DNA from: Henricia sp. BOLD:AAB3569
Lineage: Eukaryota; Echinodermata; Asteroidea; Spinulosida; Echinasteridae
Assembly (NCBI GenBank): GCA_037783545.1
Contig: JBBELK010000684.1
Span: 434,001-498,000, forward strand
DNA length: 64,000 nucleotides
Direction of reading: 5' to 3'
Under the pieces are notes generated by a model. The model saw only the letters and a program-made list of their open reading frames with translations. It did no database searches and was not told where the DNA came from. The translations under genes and the position numbers were made by a program. Position 1 is the first letter of the stretch, and each line of letters begins with the position of its first letter. Shown here piece after piece: positions 13,201 to 25,200 of the stretch.

Positions 13201-16200
13201 CACAGTGTAATCCTTTTTGTGTGTGACAAAACAGTCAAAATATTTGGTTAATTTCAATTAAATCAAACTCGGCAAGTCGAACCACACACAGACACACACG
13301 CACACAGTTCCGACACCAGTTTCTTCATCGTATTCCGCCATCCTCGATCCTTCTGGAGACTTAATTGCCAGATTGCCACCGCCATTTATCATTGTCGACA
13401 AGTTTGTTCTACTTCCGTCAACATCATTGTCATGTCTACGTCACAAGAGTCAATACACAGTTTAAAGGGACAACCGTGTGCATGTCATTGCTGAGTGAAT
13501 AAATAGAGGATGACCCCATGTAGTACGTGTGCTAAATTCTAGTTCGATTTGAGGTCATCAGTATAATTTTGGAGTTTGGAGATACGACATAATATAGTCA
13601 GAAGTCAGCGTCAACTATGGCAGGCACAGATGACAATACTCACACCGACCTTTCAGATGAACACATCAACTCACAACAAGCTTGTCATGAGTTACTAAGG
13701 TCGGACATTTCGTGTGTGATAATCAAAATCAAGGCATCATATCACATGACGCTTACCGATGATACCGACAAGCAAAGGTTGATGATTTTACAACAAGCTG
13801 TTGTCATTCAAACATCAGTCATGCGTGACAAGATACAGACCTGGCTCTCCAGTACACCAAAGGAAATAGAAGACCAGATTCAGGACACTGTTCGGTACAT
13901 GGACTCTGTCAGCCAAATTGGAAAACACGCTCTACAGCTGGTAGTGTTGTGTGTGCTGTGTCCATCGCGTCCAGCGCTAGACTGCGAGCCACAGCAGAGA
14001 GAGAGAGAGCTGCATTAGAGGCTGCAATTGCAGCTGAAAAGAAACGATAGGCTCTGGAGGAAGAATAGTTTAGGCTAAGGCAAAGACGCCGACAATTGGA
14101 GTTGGAAACACAAATGGCAAAAGTAGCTGCCATGGAAAGGACCTTTGCAGAAGCATGTGGTGAAAGTCCGATAGCAAATACCACTACATGTAATGGGGAT
14201 GTTCGTGCACTACGAAGGTCAAATACAGGTATGCCGTCGCCCATCATGGAAAATACCCAGACTACCGATCTTGTGACACAGATGATGAACAGCAGCTTGC
14301 TTCAGCAGCAGTCCTTGGTGGAGGCACTGCAATTGCCAAAGACAGAGCTGATGACCTTTGATGGGGACCCAATTAAATACTGGGCTTTCATCCGAAAGAC
14401 TTAGTCATCGATGGTGCAAAACTTGCACGCTTACAACAATACTGCACAGGACCTGCCAAAAGACTCTTTCAATGCTGTTTGGTGAACGAGCCAAGTGAAG
14501 GCTACCCCTTGGCACGGGAGCTGCTCAAGGAACGGTTTGGTAACGAGTACGAAATTGCCGAGGCGTGGATAAATAAAATTACCAATCGCCCAGACATCCG
14601 AGACAACAAGGCCCTGCTGGATTACTTAGATCAGGGGCGGATCCAGGCTCATTAAATTTATTGTATTCCTGTATTTCAATGAACCTGGATCCGCGCCTGC
14701 AGATGACTTGAAAAATTGCCAGACACCATGGAAAAGTTCGGAGAGTTGAACAATAGTAAAAGCTTGTCACAGATTGTGGAAAAGCTGCCTTCAATTACAT
14801 TTATTTCTATCATAATGGAGGCACATTCCTTAAAGCCGAAGCTTGTGACGAGAGTGCCCTTTGTACATAAACACACTATATAAACAACACACATTTATAG
14901 ATCATGCGGTTTCACTATTCCAATAAATCAATATATGTACTTTACAGTTGGCTTTCTATGAGGAGCATTTTCAGTTTATATTTAAACGTGTCTATTGAAC
15001 GACAGCAGGGCGGGAGGCTGTTCCAATGTTTTGGCCCTGTAAAGGAAACTGTATGTTGAAATATTGTCGTTTTAGAGAATGGTAATGGTATATGGACAAT
15101 TGAGGTGGATCGTGTGTTATAACTATGAATTGACCTGTTAGTACAGAAAAGACTTTGCAGTACTGATGGCAGTTGATTATTAAAACATTTAAACATCACT
15201 ACATTTTGTTGAAACTTATTAATGTTCTCAAGAGTAAGGAGGTTCAATTTCTGGAACAAGGGGGCGGTGTGTTCTCTGTAAGGCACCTTACTTAGTATTC
15301 GTACAGCCTTCTTTTGCAGTTTGACCAGCACCGCTAATCTGGGTTTTTAAGTATTAGCCCAAACAATGTTACAATGTGAGAGATATTGTAAAACCAGTGA
15401 ACAATATAATGTACGCAATACACTAGGAGGCAAAGTGTGTTTAAGTCTACTTATAATGCTAATATTTTTAGATGTTTTGCTTTCTATTGCCTTTATTTGA
15501 AACTGCCAAGACAGATGTTCGTCAATGTCAATACCAAGACATTTTGTGTGTAAAAATTTCTGAATAGGTTGGTTGCTGATTTGAATTTGGCAATTACTGG
15601 GTCGTAACGAGCTTCGTTTATGGTTAAAACAATACAGTTACTTTTGCTTTGGCTAATAGAGAGTCGATTGGCTTGAAACCAGATCAAAACACTGCCCAGC
15701 TCTTTGTTAACCCCTTGCCACCGGATGACGTCTATAGACGCGACTTGTGAATAGACCATGAACCGGCTGACGTTTATAGCCGCATTACTGCACGTACACA
15801 TATAATTGAACTTGCACCTGTGGTTGCTGGCATGTTTGCATTGATTGTTGAATTTTGTATTAGGGGGAATGATTGGAGTATATTTAGCCCCTTGCCACCG
15901 GATGACATCTATAGACGCGACTTGTGAATAGACCATGAACCGGCTGACGTCTATAGCCGCATTACTGCACGTGCACATTCTTGGTTGAAAAGATGCAATT
16001 TTTCGAGCAGAGCGCTTTGCGAACTGCATGAAGTTCGTGTGCGATGAATAGGGCTGTTGTTCAGTGTACATGCGTTCACTGTTCCGCGCTATTCATAACA
16101 CTGGGCTATCGGTGTATATACACTACTCAAAAGAATTAAAGAAACAAGAGAACATAATGTTTTTGTCATGGTCTATATGGGCTACCGTTAGAACAAGAGG

Positions 16201-19200
16201 AATTAAAGTTATGTGAAAATCATTCAGGTGTTGTCAATTGATTCTCAAACAATACTCAACAATGTTGGTGAAATCATGCGTGTCTTCTAACACGTGGACA
16301 CGGGGGTGTCCACAGGCGTGTTCTTTTACCCTGTATAAGGTGTTGGTATTGGTACACTTGTCATCACTAGTTGTTATCACTTCTTGCAACAAAATGAAGG
16401 TTCTTCCAATTCTGTTGTTTGTTGTCTGTCTGCTGGGACCGAGTACTGGTGTTCGCCGTCAGTTAACTGAAGCTGAGGTTGCTAGAGCTGTCCAGCTCCT
16501 TGAATTTTGCAATACACAGCGTGCGGTGGCTGTACATTTTGATGTGTCCGTAAGTGTCATCAACCGGTTGTGGAGACGTTTTCAGGAAGATGGTCTGTAC
16601 ACCAGGAGGCCAGGACAAGGTCGCAGACGTGTGACTACCCCTCCCCAGGACCGACACCTGATGATCCTGGCACGTCGAAATCGACGATCTACTGCCAGAT
16701 CCTTAGCCACAAGCTTCCACAGGGCAACTGATGTCCGTGTTTCCAATCAAACAGTCAGGAATCGTCTGCATGAAGATGGTATGAGAGACAGACGACCAGC
16801 CACATGCCCCATTTTGTCCGTAGTACACCACAGAGCCCGGCTGGACTTTGCTAGAAACCATCAATTTTGGCAGATGGACCAGTGGGCACCAGTACTGTTC
16901 TCAAATGAAAGCAGGTTCACTGTTTCAACCAATGATAGACGTGTAAGGGTTTGGAGACGGTCGGGGGAACGATATTTCAACTGCAACATTGTCGAATTTG
17001 ACCACTTTAGAGGTGGATCAGTTATGGTGTGGGCGGGTATCTCCCTGGAGGGGCGTACGGACCTCGTCGTGGTAGCTGGTGGTGCACTAACAGGTTTGAG
17101 GTATCGAGATGAGATACTGGAACCTGTTGTGAGGCCATATGCTGCTGCCGTAGGTGAAAATGTCATCCTGGTGCAAGATAACGCTCGTGCACACACTGCA
17201 CGAGTGTCCATGAACTTTCTTGAGAATGAGGGAATCAGCACGATGCCCTGGCCGGCAAGATCTCCTGACCTTAACCCTATAGAGCATGCATGGGACATGC
17301 TTGGCAGACGTGTTGCAGGTCGAGAACATGCTCCAGACTCTGTACAGACACTCAGAGAGGCCTTGGTTGAAGAGTGGGAGAACATTCCTCAAGACTCCAT
17401 AAGACAGTTAATTTTAAGCATTCCTCGACGCTGTCAGGAGTGCATACAAGCACGTGGAGGTCATACCAGTTACTAGACAATGATTAATTAACGTTTACTT
17501 TGCCAAAACGTGGACAATGTACGGATTATTTAGTCATGATAACCTGCCAGATGATTATGTCCATATTTTTGTTCATTCATGTTTTAGTCATGTGAACAGG
17601 CTACCACATCAATAAATTTCGCCATACATTGTTGAGTATTGTTTGATAATCAATTGACAACACCTGAATGATTTTCACATAACTTTAATGCCTCTTGTTC
17701 TAACGGTAGCCCATATAGACCATGACAAAAACATTATATTCTCTTGTTCCTTTAATTCTTTTGAGTAGTATAATAGAACGAACATACGCAGCGCTTTCGG
17801 AGCGGTCGGGTTGGCGTAGTGGTCCTTTCTGCTGGCCTGCCTGTGATGACCGCTTTCCAAAGGACTACCCTTGCACAAAGGTAGTTTGGAGGAGTTTTCT
17901 CGCGGAAACCCGTGTGATGTCCTGGAACGTTGCTCAACGATGGAGTGACCAGTACGTTCGTCACCGGGAACGCCGGTACAATTTTGGAACACGATTGGAT
18001 CCGTGTCTGCGGTCTTGATGTTGGCTCGACCTGGACTGGTGATGATAGTGGATATTGACCTGGACTGACGACAATGATGGAGAAACTGGTATAAACGGAA
18101 TCGACATCGGACTGGACTTGACCTGGCTTGCGTGTTTTATTCGGATGAATAAAACATTTTATAAAAAGCCTTTCACCTCTGGGGTCCCGGGTTCGAATCC
18201 GGGGCGTGTATGTTGATTGGGTTTGCAGTCCCTACTTGACCGCGTGGGTTTTCCCCTGGGGAATTTTTCTGGGGTTTTCTTCCCACTTCTAAAACTGCAA
18301 CTCCTTCTTCGTCATCTCAAGTTGATAATATAGTATAGTTAAAGCTAAAACCGTATAGTTGATGGCATAAAGGGCCTTAGTTGCCGAAGATGCCATAAAA
18401 TATACAACAACAACGCAGCGCATTCGGGGCGGTCTGGTTGGCGTAGTGGTTCTTTCTGCTGTCCTGCCTGTGATGACCGCTTTCCAAAGGACTACCCTTG
18501 CACATAGGTAGTTTGGAGGAGTTTTCTCGCGGAAACCCGTGTGATGTCCTGGAACGTTGCTCAATGACGGAGTGACCAGTACGTACGTCACCGGGAACGC
18601 CGGTACAATTTTGGAACACGATTGGATCCGTGTCGGCGGTCTTGATGTTGGCTCGACCTGGACTGGTGATGATAGTGGATATTGACCTGGACTGGCAACG
18701 ACAATGATGGAGGAACTGGTATAAACGGAATCGACATTGGACTGGACTTGACCTGGCTTGCGTGTTTTATTCGGATGAATAAAACATTTTATAAAAAGCC
18801 TTTCACCTCTGGCGTCCCGGGTTCGAATCCGGGGCGTGTATGTGGATTGGGTTTGCAGTCCCTACTTGACCGCGTGGGTTTTCCCCTGGGGCATTTCTCT
18901 GGGGGCTTTCCTCCCACTTCTAAAAACTGCAACTCCTTCTTCGTCATCTCAAGTTGATAATATAGTATAGTTAAAGCTAAAACCGTATAGTTGATGGCAT
19001 AAAGGGCCTTAGTTGCCGAAGATGCCATAAAATATACAACAACAACAACAACGGCGCATTCAGTTGCATTACACGATGTATTCGACGAGTGAGGATGAGC
19101 AAACTGCCACGGCAGGTTCAGATTTATAATATGAACAAACTTCATATAGTGAAAGTAGCGACAGCAGTGGTTTTGACGGGGGAGCGCCGTTAGCGAAGCG

Positions 19201-22200
19201 TGCCAAGCAAACCAAGAGAACTGACTCAATTCAGTGAAAGAACAGCGACAACTTCCCGCGACGATATAGTCTTGTCACAAGACCGTATTTTGGTTACCAC
19301 CTCCACACCCCGCCCACTACCGATAGAGGGCGTCATTCACACTTCCACCTTCCGAAATACGGTATTGTATGCTTCGGCACATATCCTAAAAATTCCATGC
19401 ACATTCCAAGCGTACCGAGCGCATACCAATGACATCATTCAATACGCAGGCGCAGTCGCAGCGTTCAGGAAGTAAGCAGACTGGCGTCTTGCCTAGCGCC
19501 TGTGCATAGCTAGACCCGTGAACAGGACTTCGGAAAAAGGATTTTCCGAAGCCCTGTTCACGGGTCTAGTGCATAGCCTGCTATTATTATTTCTTTCTGG
19601 TATTCATACCAAGGATTCTTCTTAATTGCCCATTGCACTGTCACTCGCAAGCGTAAGGAAACCCATGATGAGACGGCGGTATGAATGTGTGTACAAATAA
19701 ATCACTTTCGTACCGTACTAAGTACATGTACTATACTGCACATGTACTCTGACTGTAAAAAAACACAGCCTTTTGAGTTTTGTAGCCATGGTTTTCTCAG
19801 TTATTTTATGCATTGTAGCATTGGGAAAGATTGGTTCCCGAGTAGATGGCGTTCTGCAATATTAAAGCGATAGGATTATGAAGTAGGAACTGGTCTATAC
19901 ATGTCAAAGGTCCACTGTACCAAAAATATGTATGCTAATTCAATTGTGACTTTGTGTGCGAAAAACCCAAAACAGGTCTATTTGGCCCATGATTTTACCA
20001 AGCTGCAGTCGGACAGAGCAGAGAAGTGACTTTGGGATGAACTAATTATTGCATGTATTGTTGAACTCAAGCCGTATGAAAAATGTGACCAAACCCCCAC
20101 CTTGCGGGTGGGGCAGCGCGGGGGGAGGGGGAATGAGGTTGGGGGAGGGGGGAGGAGGGAGGAGGGAGGAGGGGGGGGGGGGGGAGGGGAGGGGGGGGGG
20201 GGGGGGGCTGGGGAAACAATTGATAGGTGCATTACTACCGCCCTAAAATATGTTAACTGTCTGGTCTTGTGCAACATGTCAAGGTTTTAATGTCATGTCA
20301 CATGGAAAGATAGGGAAAAACAACCGTACCTCGGCTGGTTAAAATCTTAGGGGCGGGGGAGGTGTGATGTCCATGGAATGTAACACATGTACATGTATAC
20401 CAATTTGTTTAATTACTGCAGTTCATAGCTTTTTAATCATCTCAGGTTAAATATAAGTGATATGACTAACTTTATTATGTTTACATGCACATTATTTTAT
20501 ATATTATACACAATTCATCCATGGAAGATGGCCCGGTCAACGGCAGCTGTTGGCCATTGTTATTGACATAAACCATAGAATAAAGAGTAAATAAAAATAA
20601 GCCTTTTTAAAAACAGTTTTAAAAACGTTCTAAGTAATAAGTGTCCAAGAAATGATCCAATTCCCAACATAGATCATCTTTTTTCGTTGCGTTAATCCTG
20701 CTCGATCTCATGGTCCACTCTTTTGCAACTTCTTATTTTCAGGTTCATTACCATGCTCGGACACCCATGATTTGCCCTTTTATGATCTATAAACCATGAA
20801 AAAATGTTAGTTTGATGATAAAAAACACAAAGTTAAGAGAAAAAAGTCATGGTTTTACTAAAGCTCCAGTGACCTACGTCGCAGGATATTTTGCATCGTA
20901 CGAAATGTTTTGGGCCACGATGTTGGGGTGGGCTCTTACGATGCTAGAAGTATCTTAGGCTACAATCTTAGCCGCAGTCACAAAGGAAAATCATGTCGTG
21001 CGATCCGTAGTTACTAGGAAAAAATGGGCACTATCATAGTTAAATCGTACAATTGTCCTGCGACTGTCCTACATTTGTTTTATTGTTGTACCATTGTCGC
21101 AAGACAAAACAACGATCGTACGAGCATCGCAGGACCATCCTGCGATAATCCTAAGACTGTCCTACGACATGCATACAATTATCGTATGATTTTGAGGGCC
21201 TTTAAAGACCCTAAAATCGTACGATAATCGTACGCATGTCATAGGACAGTCGTATAATTGTGCCACGACATGGCCACAAGCGAAACAAATCCGACAACAT
21301 TTTTATTTTGGTCCAGACCAAAACCCCACGACAGTCCACTACGGCGCAATTTTCGTCGCAGGACACCCAAATATCGTAGGACAGTCACACGACTATCGCA
21401 GGATTTTGCCCTATTTTCTGTCATAGGCCTATCGTAACCCTGTCCTGCGACGTATGCGACAGGAGCTTAAGGAAAAATTCCAAATTTGTGCGTATTAGGT
21501 CCCAGTGGGTGTTCGTACATGCTAATTTTTGGTATGAATTATGTTTACTGGTCGCCACTAAGACGCCGTGAATTAAGTCTATGATGAAACGGGGCAGAAA
21601 AAGTTGACGTATTTTTAAGGAAGTTGTTGAATGTTTTTCACTCCTAAAATCACTTCCTTTAAAATGTTTTTTAAGTTTTGGTGGTTTCGAAGTCATTTTA
21701 AGGAGAATAAGGGGCGACCACTAAACAGAATTCATTCTAATTTTCCCCTCGTTTCCTCTTGGCTGTCGAGGCAACAGGTGTTGATGATTTTCAGAAGGAG
21801 CGTCACTCTCCAAGTTGGCTGTCACACATGCGAAATGCTGCACCTTCTGTGGAAGATTAATACCCCCTGTACATGAAAAACAAAACAAAAAAGACTGCAA
21901 AAAGCTGTGCAACTATCTGCAATAATTAGATGAAAGTACAGTAATTGTAATGGTTGCGCAAGTTACAATTTTCATAATTAGCTGATGGACACCACCTTGA
22001 TTTATGGTCAGTGATCCATCTTTGGGATCAAATTCGAAATTTGAAAAAAAACTAGGGTTAACAAATTTTAAAAAATTTAGAATCGTTAGCCTACCACTCT
22101 TTAAACATTTGTTTAAATGTTTGTAAGACTTGACTTCAATACCTTCAAAAGACATGTATTTTCTTTATTGCATGGTCCCGAGTGCAGGTATGAAAGTAAA

Positions 22201-25200
22201 ACCTCTCCAAAATATTTGTTCCGGTACATATTAAACTGCATGCAGGTCATATTTAACATGTTTCTTTTACTGTCTGCACTTTATCATGCCATGTACATAC
22301 ACGTATTGTAACGTACATCATAAAAAAAAAACATGTAGGCCTAGTACTAGCTCGCCTCATCCCACGAATGACGGCGTGTGATGAGATTACAATTTATTTT
22401 TGGCCCATAATTTCTCACAATCACCTTGCCTACCACGCAGTTTATTATAGGCCTACTTGGCCGAGGCAACTTACCAAATACATGTACATGTACCATGTCG
22501 GCATGTGTACTGTCATGATGACCAGCTCAGGCTCGCTTGTGCCGATACCGGTGGGAAAACAATTTACAGACAGCTCGCCAGAGAATCGCCCCAATGGAGG
22601 AAATGGCTGTTTTTGTTCCTCTAGTCTAGTTCTTGATTACCCCTCGAACTACGGGATATGTATCCCCCATACTTCTCTGGGTAGTTCTCGATCACAAATC
22701 TTGGCAAAAATATAATTTTGATCGATAAAGAATTGGGCATGTAACTACACTGTACAGCGCGGCGAAACTAGAACGCAACACGAAGACGTCTGGGTGCCAT
22801 ACATAACATTACACACGTCATTGGTATGCGCTTGGAATGTGCATGGAATTTTCAGGGAACCGTGCACGTGACCCTGCCGAAGCATACAAGACCGTATTTC
22901 GGAAGGTGGAAGTGTGAATAGCGCCCTCTATCGGTAGTGGGCGGGGTGTGGAGGGGGAACCAAAATACGGTATTGTGACAAGACTAGCGATAATATGGCT
23001 TTTGCGGTACAACGGGAGTTCAAGTGCGGGATTTGGACAACACCAGCAGCCTCGTGGAGATTTTTGAAAAGTTCTTCACTCCCGAACTGACGGCCTACAT
23101 CGCCGATGAGGCAAATCGCTACGCCGCCCAGAATACAAGACGTCAAACGCCAAATCGAAGTCACATGAGGGAATGGTTCGAGACTACTTCTGAAGAGATG
23201 TTGGTGTTTCTGGCTTTGATAATCACCATGGGAATAATGCCCCAACCCGAACTGAAACTTTATTGGACGACATACTACATACTTAAAACTCCTTTCTTCC
23301 ACAACATCATGCCCCGAGACAGATTTATGGACATGCTGGCCTATCTGCCCTCAATGACAATAATCAGGCAGATAAAAGTAATCGTCTCTTCAAGATCCGC
23401 CCCGTGGTAAACGAACTAACCGAGAACTTCAAGACGGTCTACCTTCCCTCCAGCCGTATAACCACGGACGAGTCGCTGTGGAAATACAAGGGAAGATTGA
23501 AGTTCAAACAATACAACCCGAAGAAGCGCGCGAGATTTGGCATCAAGGTATATCGAGTCTGCCAAAGCATGGGACTAGCCGCTTGGTACACGTGGAACTT
23601 GAAAATATACACTTGGCAAAACAAGAGCGACAAGCCGGCAAGTACGAACATCGTACTCAACTTGAACGCCGATCTACTCGACAAGGGGTACAACATTTTC
23701 CTAGACGGCTGGTTCAGCAGCCCTTCTCTCTTCCTGGAACTCCACAGCGGACACAAACAAATGTCGTGGCGACAGTGAGAAAAAAATCGCAAAGAGATGC
23801 CCAATGATTTGTGCAACTTGAAACTAAGAAGAGTGAAGTTGCATATCGCTCTTCCGACAAAAGCCTACTTGCCCTGGTCTGGAGAGACAAGAACGACGTC
23901 CGGATGCTATGAACTATGCACACGGCGGCAAAGCATGACCGGGACGACAGACCCATTGAGAAACCCCGTTGTGTCCTCGACTACAACGAAGGCATGAAAG
24001 GTGTGGACATGGCAGACCAACTTGCCTCCACTCACCGCTCAGTCAGGAAGTTGATCAAGTGGTACAAACAAATATTCTCCTTCCTGCTGGATATCTGCCT
24101 TGTAAACTCTTATCTCGTGTACAAAGAACTTGGTGGGACTGACAAATACTTGAATTTCAGATTGGCATTAGTGACTGAAATATTTGAATCAAATGCAAGA
24201 AACCTCCCTGTTTATCGATCTAGAGGTAGACCACACCGTAGAGGTAGTCCTCGGTGAAATTAATACCTGCCCACCAGCAACCGCTCATATAAAAATACCG
24301 GTGGCAAGGGGTTAACTACTGTATAATGTCATTAAGACTCTTGTTATTATTACAGTAACAAATGTTAGTGTCATCTGCAAACCAGATAAACGATAAAACA
24401 GATGATGAGTTACATATATCGTTAATATAAAGAGGTGGGACTGACAAATACTTGAATTTCAGATTGGCATTAGTGACTGAAATATTTGAATCAAATGCAA
24501 GAAACCTCCCTGTTTATCGATCTAGAGGTAGACCACCCCGTCGCCGTGGTCCATTCAGACTATTGGGTAGACATTTCCCTGCTCAAACTGTGCCAGACCC
24601 TTCAAGCGTTGTGTTCAATGAAACGAAAATTAAACGAGAAAGGAAACAAAGATCATGTGTGAAATTTGCAAAGTTCCCCTTTGCGCTGTTCCTTGTTTCA
24701 AATATTATCACAGGTAAAGTGATAAGGAAAATATATAATCTGAAGGAAAGAACTTAGATGTGTGAATAAAATACCTTGCAAAAACGAATGTTTGTCTTTG
24801 TTTCATTTTACTTGAAACGGTAAATAGGTGTAAATATGTTGTAAAGTTGCAAAAACAACTATGCGTAATAGTGAAAGTAGCAAAGAGTCGATTGTTACGA
24901 CCGAAAACTATTTAGCATGCAATGTACCAACATTGCCCGGTCGGGTGCACGGTGTGACCCGGCGTATACCCTAGACACTGCCCGGTGGCCCACTGCATGA
25001 GTCATCGGTGAAATTAATACCGGCCCACCAGCAACCGCTCGTATAAAAATACCGGTGGCAAGGGGTTAACTACTGTATAATGTCATTAAGACTCTTGTTA
25101 TTATTACAGTAACAAATGTTAGTGTCATCTGCAAACCAGATAAACGATAAAACAGATAATGAGTTACATATATTGTTAATATAAAGAGAAAATAATAAGG

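Larger units (their letters stand above)
19269..22984. mobile_element. 3.7-kb element with 170-base terminal inverted repeats
   Basis: TA flanks it at 19267-19268 and 22985-22986. The arms 19269-19440 and 22815-22984 are inverted copies starting GTCTTGTCACAA and sharing CCGATAGAGGGCG. It breaks the piggyBac transposase frame. The interior has no transposase; it holds a hairpin (19510-19569), a G-rich tract (20100-20212) and a long palindrome (21008-21440). It is probably a non-autonomous TA-targeting element, superfamily unresolved. Confidence 0.75.
19076..24717 (+). pseudogene. piggyBac transposase, split and frameshifted
   Basis: The N-terminus (19076-19268) is acidic with serine clusters ([12 protein letters not shown]) and a basic AKRAKQTKR stretch, typical of piggyBac. 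It has in-frame stops. A 3.7-kb element interrupts it at 19269-22984. The catalytic part resumes at about 23000 with [18 protein letters not shown], followed by [38 protein letters not shown] and [14 protein letters not shown]. The last three hold the expected catalytic Asp residues. A C-terminal cysteine-rich motif [19 protein letters not shown] ends at stop 24715-24717. At least four frameshifts separate these blocks. Part of the C-terminal region is duplicated at 24133-24235 and 24435-24537. Confidence 0.85.
15711..25065 (+). mobile_element. piggyBac-type DNA transposon, nested and internally duplicated
   Basis: TTAA lies at 15707-15710 and 25066-25069. The ends are inverted: CCCCTTGCCACCGG left, CCGGTGGCAAGGGG right. 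Subterminal palindromes such as GACGTCTATAGACG follow on the left. The left end is repeated at 15888. The right end is repeated at about 24255-24315 together with adjoining LINE sequence. The interior carries a broken piggyBac transposase, a Tc1 element, two SINEs and a 3.7-kb long-TIR element. Confidence 0.85.

Noticed and set aside
15493..16071. 192-codon minus-strand frame
   Set aside because: It runs through piggyBac terminal repeats into LINE sequence. Only its last third is LINE reverse transcriptase, already annotated.
16861..17385. 174-codon minus-strand frame
   Set aside because: Antisense shadow of the Tc1 transposase.
18789..19229. 146-codon minus-strand frame
   Set aside because: It crosses a SINE copy and the piggyBac N-terminus in the wrong orientation.
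19978..20277. Proline-rich frame
   Set aside because: Translation of the G-rich low-complexity tract.
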